Source: Rhodospirillales bacterium (lineage in GTDB: Bacteria > Pseudomonadota > Alphaproteobacteria > Reyranellales > Reyranellaceae). Taken from it: a stretch of DNA of 64,000 bases. The stretch covers positions 1 through 64,000 of the forward strand of contig WHTW01000019.1 of NCBI GenBank assembly GCA_009377525.1, read 5' to 3'. Below the pieces are notes generated by a model. It was not told the origin of the DNA. It saw only the letters and a list, made by a program, of their open reading frames with translations, and made no database searches. Position numbers and translations under genes: made by a program. Shown here one piece after another: positions 27,191-35,832 of the stretch. How positions within the stretch are numbered: the first letter of the stretch is position 1; each line of letters begins with the position of its first letter.

Positions 27191-27421
27191 ATGATTGCTT
27201 TCGCGAGCTTGGTCCTCCACGTCCTGGTCGCGCCTGTAAGGACAAGGGCACGACTGGAAGCCGAGATCGTCATGCGGCGGCATCAGCTGAACGTGCTGCG
27301 CCGGCGCGTTCCTTCGAAGCCGAAACTGGCGTCGACCGATCGCCTGCTCTTCGTCTGGTTCCAGGGCTGCCGGCGCGACCATGAGGCCGGGCGCTGCGAT
27401 GGCAATACCTGTGCATGTTGA
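27191..27421 (+). pseudogene. Integrase/transposase N-terminal fragment
   Basis: ATG 27191 opens MIAFASLVLHVLVAPVRTR, then EAEIVMRRHQLNVLRRRVPSKPKL and DRLLFVWF. This is the standard beginning of a widespread rhizobial integrase-type transposase whose DDE domain normally follows. After about 57 residues the sequence departs (QGCRRDHEAGRC) and stops, so only the 5' end is left. Confidence 0.7.
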
Positions 27422-27487
27422 CCAGGCGCTCGACAAAGTTCCGACCACGGTTGAGAATGACAGCGCGCACTCCCTTTCCTGGAGGAT

Positions 27488-28360
27488 ATGCCAATGGCGC
27501 CGTGGGTCATCGCCTGGCGGGTCAAACGTGCTGCCATGCGGGCCGCGGTTGTGCCGTTCGGCCTGATGTTCGCGCTCTATCTTTTCGAAGGACTTGTCGA
27601 GGAAATCGCCGCCCGCATCGTTGGGGCGATCAGCATGCAATTGGCCAGAGACGCATCCCTGACCCTGGAGGAGGCGCTGTATACGGCGATCGATGGGCTG
27701 CTCATCGCCTCGCTGCTCGAGATGCTTCTATCGGGTCGGAAGCTCGCCGACAGCTTGCCGCCGTTCATACCCGGCAAACGAGCCTTTCGTTTCGCTCTGG
27801 CCCTTTTCCCGATCGGCCTGGCCGCCAGTCTGCTTCATCTCGCGCTGCGGCATGGAAAGGGTGTCGCGCTTGATTGGTTCGCGACGGATCCGCCGCAATG
27901 GGCAGTCGGCCTTTCATCGCTGTTCTTCATGCTTTTGAATGCACCGACCCTTCAATGGCTGGTGGCCGGCCTCGCCGTTGCGCCGTTGGCGCTTCGATTG
28001 CTGAGTCTGCCCGCCCTGACCGATCGTGGCCGCGCGCCGCCTTCGTCAAGGCCGACGCTCGGTCTGGTCGGGCTGCTGCTGGCGGCCGTCGTGCTGGAGA
28101 ATTTGCTCGAGGGCGGGCTGGCGGCTGTTCTGATGCGCGGGCTCGAGGCGGGGCTGGGGGCGATCCCCGGTATCAGCGGGACGGCGGTTGCGATCATCCT
28201 GAGTGGAGAGGTGAGCGTACTGGTGGGATGGTATGTCGGCACGTTCGTCATGACGCTCATGATCGCCACCAGTGTCGCCGTGCTCCTTTGGCGCCGCCGC
28301 GATTCTTCAGATGTCTCTCCCGATGACTCCGGGCCGGCCACCGTGAAGGCAGGCCCGTAG
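27488..28360 (+). CDS. Multi-pass membrane protein of unknown function (290 aa)
   Basis: About five or six hydrophobic segments are visible: AAVVPFGLMFALYLFEG, IDGLLIASLLEMLLS, FALALFPIGLAASLLHLAL, LSSLFFMLLNAPTLQWLVAGLAVAPLALRLL, LGLVGLLLAAVVLENLL and VSVLVGWYVGTFVMTLMIATSVAVLLW. The N-terminus is basic and the C-terminal tail is polar. ATG 27488 is preceded by GGAGG (27480-27484). No family was recognised. It is the only apparently intact gene between transposase remnants on both sides, so it may be island cargo. Confidence 0.65.
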   Translation: MPMAPWVIAWRVKRAAMRAAVVPFGLMFALYLFEGLVEEIAARIVGAISMQLARDASLTLEEALYTAIDGLLIASLLEMLLSGRKLADSLPPFIPGKRAFRFALALFPIGLAASLLHLALRHGKGVALDWFATDPPQWAVGLSSLFFMLLNAPTLQWLVAGLAVAPLALRLLSLPALTDRGRAPPSSRPTLGLVGLLLAAVVLENLLEGGLAAVLMRGLEAGLGAIPGISGTAVAIILSGEVSVLVGWYVGTFVMTLMIATSVAVLLWRRRDSSDVSPDDSGPATVKAGP

Positions 28361-28389
28361 AAAGAGAGTGCCGTAAACTGGAAATGCCG

Positions 28390-28600
28390 GTTGCGATCTG
28401 CTTTGTCCGGCCCCTTCCTTCATCCCTGAAGCCAGGGGCGCGTCGCGACTGCCGACCGAATCGAAGCGCGTGACGCTTGTGAGCTTCGTCTTGTCGTCCT
28501 GCTCTTCGAAGGTCACTGTCGCCAATGCAGGCGGATAGTCGGCGAAGCCGTGGGCGTTGACGATCCGCCCGTGTCGCGCAGGCGACCAGCCCATGACGCA
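28390..28600 (-). pseudogene. SRPBCC/AHSA1-domain gene fragment
   Basis: The minus strand reads GRIVNAHGFADYPPALATVT, then FEEQDDKTKLTSVTRFDSVGSRDA and LASGMKEGAGQSRSQ. This is the C-terminal half of an AHSA1-type SRPBCC protein (…VTTF.E..GKT.LT...RF.S...RDA.L.SGM..GA..S). The N-terminal half is absent: upstream DNA has no matching frame, and the 3' end departs after GAGQSR. It is a dead fragment. Confidence 0.7.
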
Positions 28601-28929
28601 CGTTTTTCTTCCCCCCGAGGCAGGGCTATCGACGGTCCGCCGCAGCTGCAGTCCGTCCCGTCGAAAACGCCGGTGCCCGATGGACCCAGGCAGCTCATTT
28701 GATAGAGCTTGCGACTGAAAATCACGGCGGTAGCAAAACTTGCATGCAAGTCGCCCCCCCCCGTGCCGCGTGCTTCTCGGCCGACCACCGTCGACGCCGC
28801 TCTGGACCTGAAAGAACCGTGACTGTCGACATGCGTGCCCGCTAACTGGCCAGTTTGCGGGCACATCTCTCACGCGCGAACTCTCACGCCAAGGCGGCCT
28901 TTACCGGTCTTTACCGGAGGCGTGCTGCG

Positions 28930-29371
28930 CTCAGGCCGGCCGGCTACATCTCCGTCGAAGGCAACCTGGTGGCCAGCGACTGCGGCCTGGTCAGCCGGCG
29001 GGCGGCGGCGACGGAGGAGGAGGCCGTCTTCGTCGCCGAGAAGTGGGATCGTCTGCTGGCCCGGGTCGGCGCATCTGACGATCCCATGCTGCGCCGCTTG
29101 GGGGGCGTGGATGCAGCGGGTCGATCCGGCAGCTTTCTTGTGCGTCTGGTCCGACGGCGGGCGGCTGCTAGCCATCTACCGGGTCCTCAACTGCCGGCGC
29201 GCCTACGTCTGCGGCGCCCTGAGCAAGGTGCCGGAGACCCTGGCGGCGCTGGGCGGCGAGCACGTGGTCGAGATCCCCGCCTGCGGCCATTTCCCCATGG
29301 TGGAGATGCCGGAGGTGTTCTATCCGCTGCTGGCGGACCTGATCAGCTTGGCGCCGAAGTCACCGGCCTGA
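28930..29371 (+). pseudogene. Alpha/beta hydrolase C-terminal fragment with frameshift
   Basis: The first part reads AGYISVEGNLVASDCGLVSR and VFVAEKWDRLLARVGASDDP, then the frame shifts near 29100 to VDPAAFLCVW, YVCGALSKVPETLAALG and VVEIPACGHFPMVEMPEVFY. The latter is the strand-helix with the catalytic His (GHFPM) of the fold. The nucleophile region is missing. It is a frameshifted 3' remnant. Confidence 0.65.
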
Positions 29372-29387
29372 ACTGACCACCGGCACG

Positions 29388-29909
29388 TCAGTTCAGGCTG
29401 TTCCCCTTCTCCGCCTTGAGGGCCAGCAGTTCCGTGCCGGCGACGTCGTCGAGCGCCCAACTCTGGATGGAGACGGGCCGCCAGCTCATACCCGGATCCG
29501 GAGTGGCATCGGCGACGATCTCCCGCGCGCGATAGCGGAAGCGGTCGTGCCTGCAGCGCGGACAGCGGCCGGCCGAAGCCTGCAGGTCCTCGATCCAGCC
29601 GGCGCCATCGCAGTGGCGGCAGGAGACGGTCGGTCGCATGGGCCGCAGGCGGTACACGATGAAGAAGAATGCGCCGAAGGCCGCGGCCCAAGCGAGCCCG
29701 GCGGCGACATCCAGCCAATGGTCGTAGGAGCAGTCGCCGCGCGAGACGTCGGGCGCGCAGATGTCGAGAAGGTAGGGCAGGAACGGCTCTGAGTAGTGAA
29801 AGCCGCCGAGCATAAGGCCGATCACGACGGTCGTGCCGGCGAAGATCAGGCGGATATCCCGGCCCGTCCGCCGGAGGAGGGCTTCGCGCGTCTGCGAGTT
29901 GAACAGCAC
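29388..29909 (-). CDS. Membrane protein with C-terminal zinc-ribbon
   Basis: This 173-aa protein has two hydrophobic segments (RLIFAGTTVVIGLMLGGF and AAGLAWAAAFGAFFFIVYRL) flanking a periplasmic loop with two Cys (ICAPDVSRGDC) that could form a disulfide. A cytoplasmic tail follows with CRHCDGAGWIED and CPRCRHDRF, a CxxC...CxxC zinc ribbon of the DnaJ-like type. The last 45 residues are polar. It stands alone; no known family. ATG 29909 gives MLFNSQTREALLRR. Confidence 0.65.
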   Translation of the reverse strand: MLFNSQTREALLRRTGRDIRLIFAGTTVVIGLMLGGFHYSEPFLPYLLDICAPDVSRGDCSYDHWLDVAAGLAWAAAFGAFFFIVYRLRPMRPTVSCRHCDGAGWIEDLQASAGRCPRCRHDRFRYRAREIVADATPDPGMSWRPVSIQSWALDDVAGTELLALKAEKGNSLN

Positions 29910-30009
29910 GGCGGCGTTCCAATCTGCCGAGGGTGCATGCGACCGAACAGAACCTCAATGATAGCCGAACTCGCTGTCTCGGGAAACCACGAGTCGCTCT
30001 CCGGCCAGA

Positions 30010-30486
30010 TCAGAGGTGTTCCATGAACGCGGCAAAGTCTAGGGAAGCCCAGCCCAGACCGGCGTCGCGCGCCTCATGCTCGAGGGCAGCCAGGAACGGC
30101 GCGCGTTCCCGATGCGATGGCGTGAAGAGGCCGCACAGGTCGCCATCCACGCCGGAACGCGGGACCGCCAGGACGCCAATCGGGGCCAGCCTCCCGCAAT
30201 GGTCCGGCCACTGCGCGCCGCGCGGATCCCGCAGCAGATCGAAGAACAGCGGCCGATCGATGTCCGGCGGCGGTGATGCGGGCGCCGACAAGAGGATCGG
30301 CATCGCCTGATTCCACCAAGGGTACTCGGCCATGTCGAATAACGGGCGGGCGCTTTGCGCGTCACGGGTCGACATGAGAGCCACCACGCGGGGCTCCCGG
30401 CGAAGCGTTGCCCTGATGCGGCCCGGCCAGTCCGGAGGCGCGAGCGCACGGCTGAACGAAACGCCGTGAGGCAGAGTGGAGCCCAT
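30010..30486 (-). CDS. Hypothetical protein (158 aa), start next to an IS remnant
   Basis: From ATG 30486 the product is MGSTLPHGVSFSRALAPPDW... with LFDMAEYPWWNQAMPILLSAP, FFDLLRDPRGAQWPDHCGRL and LCGLFTPSHRERAPFLAALE. It is soluble and not assigned. The frame continues upstream to 30657, but that part overlaps the antisense of an IS3-type remnant and is Arg/His-rich, so the true N-terminus may have been replaced by the insertion. Codon use is similar to that of the neighbouring genes. Confidence 0.5.
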   Translation of the reverse strand: MGSTLPHGVSFSRALAPPDWPGRIRATLRREPRVVALMSTRDAQSARPLFDMAEYPWWNQAMPILLSAPASPPPDIDRPLFFDLLRDPRGAQWPDHCGRLAPIGVLAVPRSGVDGDLCGLFTPSHRERAPFLAALEHEARDAGLGWASLDFAAFMEHL

Positions 30487-30522
30487 GTTGAGAGCCACTG
30501 CTGCAGGCCATCGATGTGATTG

Positions 30523-30898
30523 ATGGAGTTCGTTGGCGCCGCCTTCACCGGCACCTTGATGCGAGCCGGCATGCGCATCTCGATGGACGGGCGCGGGCGA
30601 TGGACGGACAACGTGTTCATCGAGCGGCTGTGGCGCTCGCCTGAAGTACGAGGACATCTATCTCAAGGGCTACGCCGACGGCCACGAGGCCAAGACTGGC
30701 ATCGCCCTATGGGTCGCCTTCTACAACACGCGCCGTCCGCATATGGCGCTCACCCACCGCGTGCCGACGGCGGTATGGCGAGAGGGCGTCACCGGAACCC
30801 TCGACGGCACGGCTGTGGACATGACGCTGCGCTTGGACAACGCTGACGCGTTGCCCGCATTCTCACAGCCGCGACAACTGCAGAAGATGATAGCTTGA
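30523..30898 (+). pseudogene. IS3-family transposase C-terminal fragment (frameshifted)
   Basis: The DNA encodes FTGTLMRAGMRISMDGRGRW, then TDNVFIERLWRS, the usual motif of IS3-type orfB just before the last catalytic Glu. An extra C near 30641 breaks the frame. Beyond it the other frame resumes KYEDIYLKGYADGHEA, FYNTRRPHMALTHRVPTAVW and ends at TGA 30896-30898. No orfA or inverted repeats were seen. Confidence 0.8.
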
Positions 30899-31086
30899 TC
30901 AGGTCAGAGCAGAGGAACGGCCCGGCTTCCAACTAAGAAACCGCTTCCAGTGGTCCACCGACGGGTCCACTTCACTCGGCTGCCTGGGCAACTAGTTTAG
31001 CAGTTCCGCCCTCTTGACGGTCCGCGGCCCAAGCCCGGCGCACCACTGAGTGTCAGGGAATTACTGTCTCAGCTCAGTCTACCCGA

Positions 31087-32163
31087 TCAACGCGTGGGGG
31101 CGCCACGCATCTGGACCCCGCCCAGACCACGCGCCTGCTGCTCGGCAATCAGGCGGCGGTACTGAGCGTCCCGGCTCTCGTCGTGAAGGAAAGTGAATAG
31201 TCCGAAACGGCGACCGCGCGTCACCGGCACCGCCTCGTGCAACAGCGAGCAGGAGAAAACCAGCGCCGCGCCGGCATTCGGCTGATAGCGCTGACAGCCG
31301 AACTCGGGAAAGCGCACTTGGCCGCCGTCATATTCCTCTGGTGAATTCAGGTTAAGGCTGATCGCGAACTGACGATGCGCCGTGAAGGGCGTGGTGTTGT
31401 CGCGATGGCGGCGAAACCAGCCGCCGGTCTCGGCGTCATAACAGCCCACGCGCGGCAGCTCGAACTGCACGATGCGGATCTGGAAGGCCTGCAGGACCGC
31501 CGGCAGCACCCGCCGCACCAGCGCCTCGCGCAAGGCCGAGAACACGGCGACATCGTCGACCGGGACATCGAGGCGGCGTTTGACGTCGGCGTGGGCATGG
31601 GCATGGGCATGGGCATGGGCCGCGCCGGCTGCCGAGGCAACGCCGTCGGCCCGCTTCTCGCCACGCTGCCAATGCTCCATCAGCCGCGTGCATAGCGCGG
31701 GATCGAGCACGCGCTCGACCAGAAGGACCGGCGCCTGGAACTGCACCGTGCCCGGCGTCACCGCCGCGTGCAGGCGTTCGAGGATCGATGCAGCTCCCTC
31801 GTAGCTGGGCCTCGGCATCACGGCGGCAAGCCGACCGCCGGCATCGACGACCACCGCCGCGGGCCCGGTAACACCGACGGCACGGGCCAGATCGCCACGG
31901 GGATCAATCAGCCACGGTACGCCGCCGACCCCTGCGGGCGGCGGCGTTTTCGCGACAACCCACCAATCAGCCTCGCAGGCTGACAGGGCTGGCGCGAGTT
32001 CGCGGCCGGCCGTCAGTGCGGATTCGGCGTCGAGCCAATAGAGGCGAGCCTGGCCGGCATTCTCCTGGTGCCATGAATCGAATGCGGTACCGCCAGGCTG
32101 CGACAGCAGGATCCGGGGCATTGGATCGCCGACCGCCAATCGGACAGGACCGGGAGATGCCAT
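31087..32163 (-). CDS. AhpC-like/2OG-Fe(II) oxygenase fusion protein
   Basis: A 358-aa protein with two parts. Residues 1-135 follow a peroxiredoxin/AhpC-like fold (VGDPMPRILL, VPWLIDPRGDLARAVGV, PAAVVVDAGGRLAAV), but the peroxidatic Cys is not in the usual place, so it may only bind. Residues 145-345 are a PKHD-type oxygenase: RRHRDNTT (His253, Asp255), EYDGGQVRFPEF, His309 (SLLHEAVP) and Arg319. A (HA)n stretch (about 183-192) links them, encoded by a GGGCAT hexanucleotide repeat. Such oxygenases hydroxylate amino-acid side chains. ATG 32163 is the start. No operon partner. Confidence 0.85.
   Translation of the reverse strand: MASPGPVRLAVGDPMPRILLSQPGGTAFDSWHQENAGQARLYWLDAESALTAGRELAPALSACEADWWVVAKTPPPAGVGGVPWLIDPRGDLARAVGVTGPAAVVVDAGGRLAAVMPRPSYEGAASILERLHAAVTPGTVQFQAPVLLVERVLDPALCTRLMEHWQRGEKRADGVASAAGAAHAHAHAHAHADVKRRLDVPVDDVAVFSALREALVRRVLPAVLQAFQIRIVQFELPRVGCYDAETGGWFRRHRDNTTPFTAHRQFAISLNLNSPEEYDGGQVRFPEFGCQRYQPNAGAALVFSCSLLHEAVPVTRGRRFGLFTFLHDESRDAQYRRLIAEQQARGLGGVQMRGAPTR
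31586..31622. repeat. (GGGCAT)n hexanucleotide repeat inside the oxygenase gene
   Basis: About five tandem copies of GGGCAT/TGGGCA lie here and encode the His-Ala run in the linker of the fusion protein. Unit length is a multiple of three, so gain or loss of units changes linker length without a frameshift. Confidence 0.85.
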
Positions 32164-32341
32164 GCGATAGACCGTCGTTCGGGGCCAATGACGGAAACGT
32201 CTACGGAACGCGACGCTGACGCAATTTGGCTGATGCCAAGCTTACACCGTATGATGTCGTATCGCAGCGCGGTTGTCATCGTCGCAGATCGATCTCCTGG
32301 AATCCTGCCAGAGAAAATCCGGTCCGCTCACATGCGCCCCG

Positions 32342-32390
32342 ACATGCATCCCTACATCCACGCCCAGAAGTTCCCCGACAAACCCGACCT
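32342..32390 (+). pseudogene. Scrap of an acyl-CoA synthetase start
   Basis: The plus strand reads MHPYIHAQKFPDKPDL, matching the usual N-terminus of AMP-binding acyl-CoA ligases (MHP..HA...PDKPA). It ends after about 16 codons. A short coiled-coil-like stretch (LRDRLSTLTKQIHQLRIDRS) follows in another frame at about 32440-32530, of unknown origin. Too short to prove homology without a search. Confidence 0.4.
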
Positions 32391-32736
32391 GTCGCGCCAC
32401 GAGAAGTCCCATCGCAACACATACCGCGCACAGCCTCCAGAGTTGACGACGAAGCCGCATCGCTGCGCGATCGCCTTTCAACACTCACGAAGCAGATCCA
32501 TCAGCTTAGAATCGATCGCTCCGCCAAGGAGCAAGTGATTGGCCAGCTGCTTGAAGAACACCAAGCTTGGCTTGGTCAGGTCACGGAGCAAAGTCGCGAG
32601 GTCGCAGGAGGTGCTCCCAACACCAGCAATCGTCGTGGAGCAGGAAACACCTTCGGTGTGGCGCAGAATTTTCGGCTAAGGCTTATCCCCATCGGCCAAA
32701 GAACCGGGCGGGGCTACGATGCTAAAATTCGGCCAT

Positions 32737-33153
32737 GAAGCACCGCACTGGAAAACTCATCTCGATCGGCGACCTGATTGCCGAGAAGACCATCGAACTA
32801 GAACCATCGATCCAATTGCGCGGTTCGGTTTCACTCAGGTACCGAATTTCATCCTGACGGACGGCAATCTCAGCCTCGGTGCCAAGATCACCTACGCGAT
32901 GTTTCTTCACTACGCCTGGCGTGGCCTCGAAGCATTGCCGATTTGTGTGGGCAGAAGGGCAAAGATGATCGGTGGGGAGCGGTTCACCTGTCCACGGTCT
33001 CGACGACTTCTCGCGCCACTTCCACATTCCTTGCCTGGTCGGGCGTTGATCCGGGAGTCGCCGGATGAACTTCCAAATATTCAGTTATTCAGTGATTTTT
33101 GGCGGGCCACGAACGATGACGATGAGCACTACGTCTACGCCATAGCTCTATGA
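32737..33153 (+). pseudogene. Broken HTH (replication-initiator-like) gene with repeat tail, copy 2
   Basis: The frame from ATG 32737 begins MKHRTGKLISIGDLIAEKT, shifts, and continues as FGFTQVPNFILTDGNLSLGA and KITYAMFLHYAW. That second block is the winged-helix start of a family of plasmid/phage replication-type HTH proteins ('GFTQVPN.IL.D..LSLGAK..Y..L..YAW'). The middle has further frame breaks. The 3' end is WRATNDDDEHYVYAIAL, shared with relics at 15470-15585 and 22250-22305. Confidence 0.6.
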
Positions 33154-33506
33154 ATCTCGCTGTTCGGCAGGCCTGTCATAGCCTTCTGGATTAACGCGCC
33201 GCACCGGGTCGCTATATCGGTCGCGTCCGAAGCCGGATTGATCCAATGTGAGATTTTCAGGAGCGTCGAGGACGAAAGCACGACACAGCGGAGGGCAATT
33301 TCGCCGCTGATCTCATAAAGCGCCGTCAATCGACCGCCCGGCAATGTGAGGAACCAAGGTCGGCCGTCTCAGCAAATCCTACAATTCCGACAGTCACCAC
33401 CCCGATGGCTAGGCTCTCGGCCTGGACCAGATGGAGGTCCGTGCTGTAGGGCTGACAAGTAGGTCTGTCCGGTCTCTGCATTTTTCTGGAAAGACAAGGG
33501 GGCATA

Positions 33507-34838
33507 TTGCGACATCCGGTTCAGCATCCTGCCCGGCTGGTGCCGCTGGCTTTCCTGATCGCTATTTTTGTCGGCACCGCGCTGCTGATGCTGCCGCTGT
33601 CCCGTTCCGGTCCGGAAGGCGCGCCTTTCTTGGCGGCACTGTTTACCGCCACTTCAGCCGTCTGCGTCACCGGTCTCATCGTCCAGGACACGCCCACCTA
33701 CTGGTCCGTTTTCGGCCAAGGCGTCATCCTCATTCTGTTTCAGGTGGGCGGCTTCGGGATCATGACCAGCGCCACACTTCTCGGGCTGCTGGTCACGCGA
33801 AGACTCAAGCTCTCCAGCCGTCTCGTCGCCCAGGCGGAGACGAAGAGCCTGACGCTCGGCGACGTGACCGGAATCCTTCGTCTCATCCTGATCGTGACGG
33901 TCACGGTCGAGCTGCTGACGGCCATCCTGCTCACCCTGCGCCTGCGCTATTCCTACGGCAATCCCTGGGATGAGGCGCTTTGGAACGGCCTGTTTCAGGC
34001 GGTTTCGGCATTCAACAATGCGGGCTTTTCCACCTATTCCGACAGTCTTTCCGGCTTTGCGACCGATCCGGCTGTGCTTGCGCCGATCATGGCCGCCGTA
34101 GTGATCGGCGGTCTCGGCTTCCCGGTGCTCTTTGAACTGCGCAAGGGAGTGCTGAAGCCCGCACGCTGGTCGATCCACACCAAGATCACGCTCATAGGTA
34201 CTGCTTTCCTCTTGGTTTTGGGCGTCATCGCGGTCACTGCCTATGAGTGGACCAATCCGGCGACGCTCGGTGTCTTCGATTGGCCCGAGAAGCTGCTCAA
34301 CGCTGCAAGCCATTCCGTCATGACCCGGACGGCCGGCTTCAACAGTATCGATGTGGGCAGCATGCGCATCGAGACGCTGACGGTCAGCTACGCGCTGATG
34401 CTGATCGGCGGCGGCAGCGCCGGGACGGCCGGCGGCATCAAGGTCACCACTTTTTTCCTCCTCGGCTTCGTGGTGTGGGCGGAAATCCGCGGACAGAACG
34501 ACGCGACGGCTTTCAATCGCCGCATCGGCACCCACGTTCAGCGCCAGGCGCTGACCGTTGTACTGCTGGCAGTGGGGATGATCACCGCAGGCGTGCTCAT
34601 TCTCCTCAGCGTGACCAGCTTTCCGCTTCAGGACGTCGTTTTCGAGGTCGTCTCGGCTTTTGCGACCGTCGGCCTGTCCACCGGCATCACCGGGGAACTC
34701 CCCGCCGCAGGACAGTTGGTGATCATCGTCCTGATGTTCGTCGGCCGGGTCGGCACCATCACGCTCGCCAGCGCGCTGGCGCTGCAAGAGCGCTATGTTC
34801 TCTATCGTTACCCAGAGGAGCGCCCAATCGTTGGCTAG
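33507..34838 (+). CDS. ktrB: Potassium uptake membrane subunit KtrB/TrkH
   Basis: This 443-aa integral membrane protein belongs to the Trk/Ktr/HKT superfamily with four M1-P-M2 repeats. Pore-loop segments are visible: FTATSAVCVTGLI, SAFNNAGFSTYSD, TRTAGFNSIDVG and SAFATVGLSTGIT, each with the selectivity-filter Gly (CVTG, NNAG, RTAG, TVGL). It imports K+ (with Na+ or H+) under control of the RCK subunit encoded next. The start is a TTG at 33507 (AAGGGGG four bases upstream). Its 3' end overlaps or abuts the regulatory subunit gene, as in other ktr operons. Confidence 0.9.
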   Translation: MRHPVQHPARLVPLAFLIAIFVGTALLMLPLSRSGPEGAPFLAALFTATSAVCVTGLIVQDTPTYWSVFGQGVILILFQVGGFGIMTSATLLGLLVTRRLKLSSRLVAQAETKSLTLGDVTGILRLILIVTVTVELLTAILLTLRLRYSYGNPWDEALWNGLFQAVSAFNNAGFSTYSDSLSGFATDPAVLAPIMAAVVIGGLGFPVLFELRKGVLKPARWSIHTKITLIGTAFLLVLGVIAVTAYEWTNPATLGVFDWPEKLLNAASHSVMTRTAGFNSIDVGSMRIETLTVSYALMLIGGGSAGTAGGIKVTTFFLLGFVVWAEIRGQNDATAFNRRIGTHVQRQALTVVLLAVGMITAGVLILLSVTSFPLQDVVFEVVSAFATVGLSTGITGELPAAGQLVIIVLMFVGRVGTITLASALALQERYVLYRYPEERPIVG

Positions 34839-35499
34839 GAACACGCACAATGACAATGGCGTCGTCGTGATCGGTCTCGGCCGCTTCGGCAGCGCCGTTG
34901 CGCAATCCCTCGTCCATCTCGGCCATGACGTTCTCGCCATCGACGAGAACGCGGAGCTCGTGCAGAGCTGGGCCAGCCGGCTAACACATGTGGTGGAGGC
35001 CGACAGCAGCAATCCCGATGCCCTGCGCCGCCTCGGCGTGCAGGACCATGCTCGCGCCGTGGTGGCAATCGGCAGTGATATCGAGGCGAGCGTTCTGACG
35101 GTGCTGGCGCTCTCCGAACTGGGGGTGCCGGACATCTGGGCGAAGGCGGTGAACTCGCGGCACGGCCGCATCCTGGAGCGTACCGGCGCGCATCATGTCG
35201 TCTATCCGGAAGCGGCTATGGGCGAGCGCGTGGCGCATCTCGTCACCGGCAAGATGATCGATTTCATCGAGTTCGACGACGGCTTCGCCATCGCGAAGAC
35301 GAGGGTACCGCGCGAGGCGACCGGCAAGACGCTCGAGGAGTCCGGCGTCAGAAGCAAATACGGCGTGACCGTTGTTGGCGTCAAACGGCCGCGAACAGAC
35401 TTCACCTATGCAACACCCGAAACCATGATCGAGCGCGGCGACCTTCTGATCGTGTGCGGCTCGACAAAGCTCGTGGAAAAATTCGCGGCGCTCAGCTGA
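34831..35499 (+). CDS. trkA: Potassium uptake regulatory subunit (KtrA/TrkA, RCK)
   Basis: From TTG 34831 (AGGAG about ten bases upstream, overlapping the ktrB stop) the protein has 222 residues. The RCK_N Rossmann motif is VVVIGLGRFGSAVAQSL, with acidic DEN after strand 2 (LAIDENAEL) that favours NAD(H). An RCK_C domain follows from about 130 (DGFAIAKTRVPREATGKTLEE...VVGVKRPRTDF). It forms a ring on the cytoplasmic face that gates the KtrB channel by nucleotide binding. The longer start at ATG 34795 would run back inside ktrB without a ribosome-binding site. Confidence 0.9.
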   Translation: MARNTHNDNGVVVIGLGRFGSAVAQSLVHLGHDVLAIDENAELVQSWASRLTHVVEADSSNPDALRRLGVQDHARAVVAIGSDIEASVLTVLALSELGVPDIWAKAVNSRHGRILERTGAHHVVYPEAAMGERVAHLVTGKMIDFIEFDDGFAIAKTRVPREATGKTLEESGVRSKYGVTVVGVKRPRTDFTYATPETMIERGDLLIVCGSTKLVEKFAALS

Positions 35500-35832
35500 C
35501 AAGACGAAGACGTGCAATGGAGCGGGCGGCCACGTCATGCGGAGGAATCAAGTAGCCAATATCTTTGATGCCGCAGCAACAAGGTCAGCCTTCGAGGCAT
35601 CGCTGACGTCGACGCAGCAGGAGCCGAACGTCTCCATATGGCGCGAAGCCGAAAGTACGTCGGCCTTTGTCTGGCCCTACCAGGCGCCCACGCGGCAATC
35701 GGCGATGAATGGTAGCTATCTCGCAGAAAGTCGCGCCGTAGCATGCAATCGGTGGGATGGCGGAGAGGGTGGGATTCGAACGCTCAATATGGTTTTGCGT
35801 GTACAGCAGTCGAAAAACCCTTGTTCCCAAGC
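35500..35832. other. Gene-free stretch around the tRNA fragment
   Basis: Apart from the tRNA-Ser fragment no feature is supported. Short frames on both strands have no ribosome-binding site or family resemblance. The stop of pcaB is at 35833. Confidence 0.4.
35758..35781 (-). other. tRNA-Ser 3' end fragment, possible attachment-site relic
   Basis: The minus strand reads GTTCGAATCCCACCC followed by TCTCCGCCA: T-loop end, T-stem 3' strand, acceptor 3' strand, discriminator G and CCA of a tRNA-Ser. The rest of the tRNA is absent; the DNA before it cannot form the other arms. Such 24-base ends are what integrative elements leave at an att site. It sits at the border between the accessory zone and the pca operon. 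Confidence 0.65.

Noticed and set aside
31586-31622. Short tandem array considered as a CRISPR or direct-repeat array
   Set aside because: Units are six bases without spacers and lie in frame inside a gene.
35758-35781. Complete tRNA-Ser gene
   Set aside because: Only the last 24 bases match. No anticodon arm, D-arm or long variable arm can be found upstream on the minus strand.
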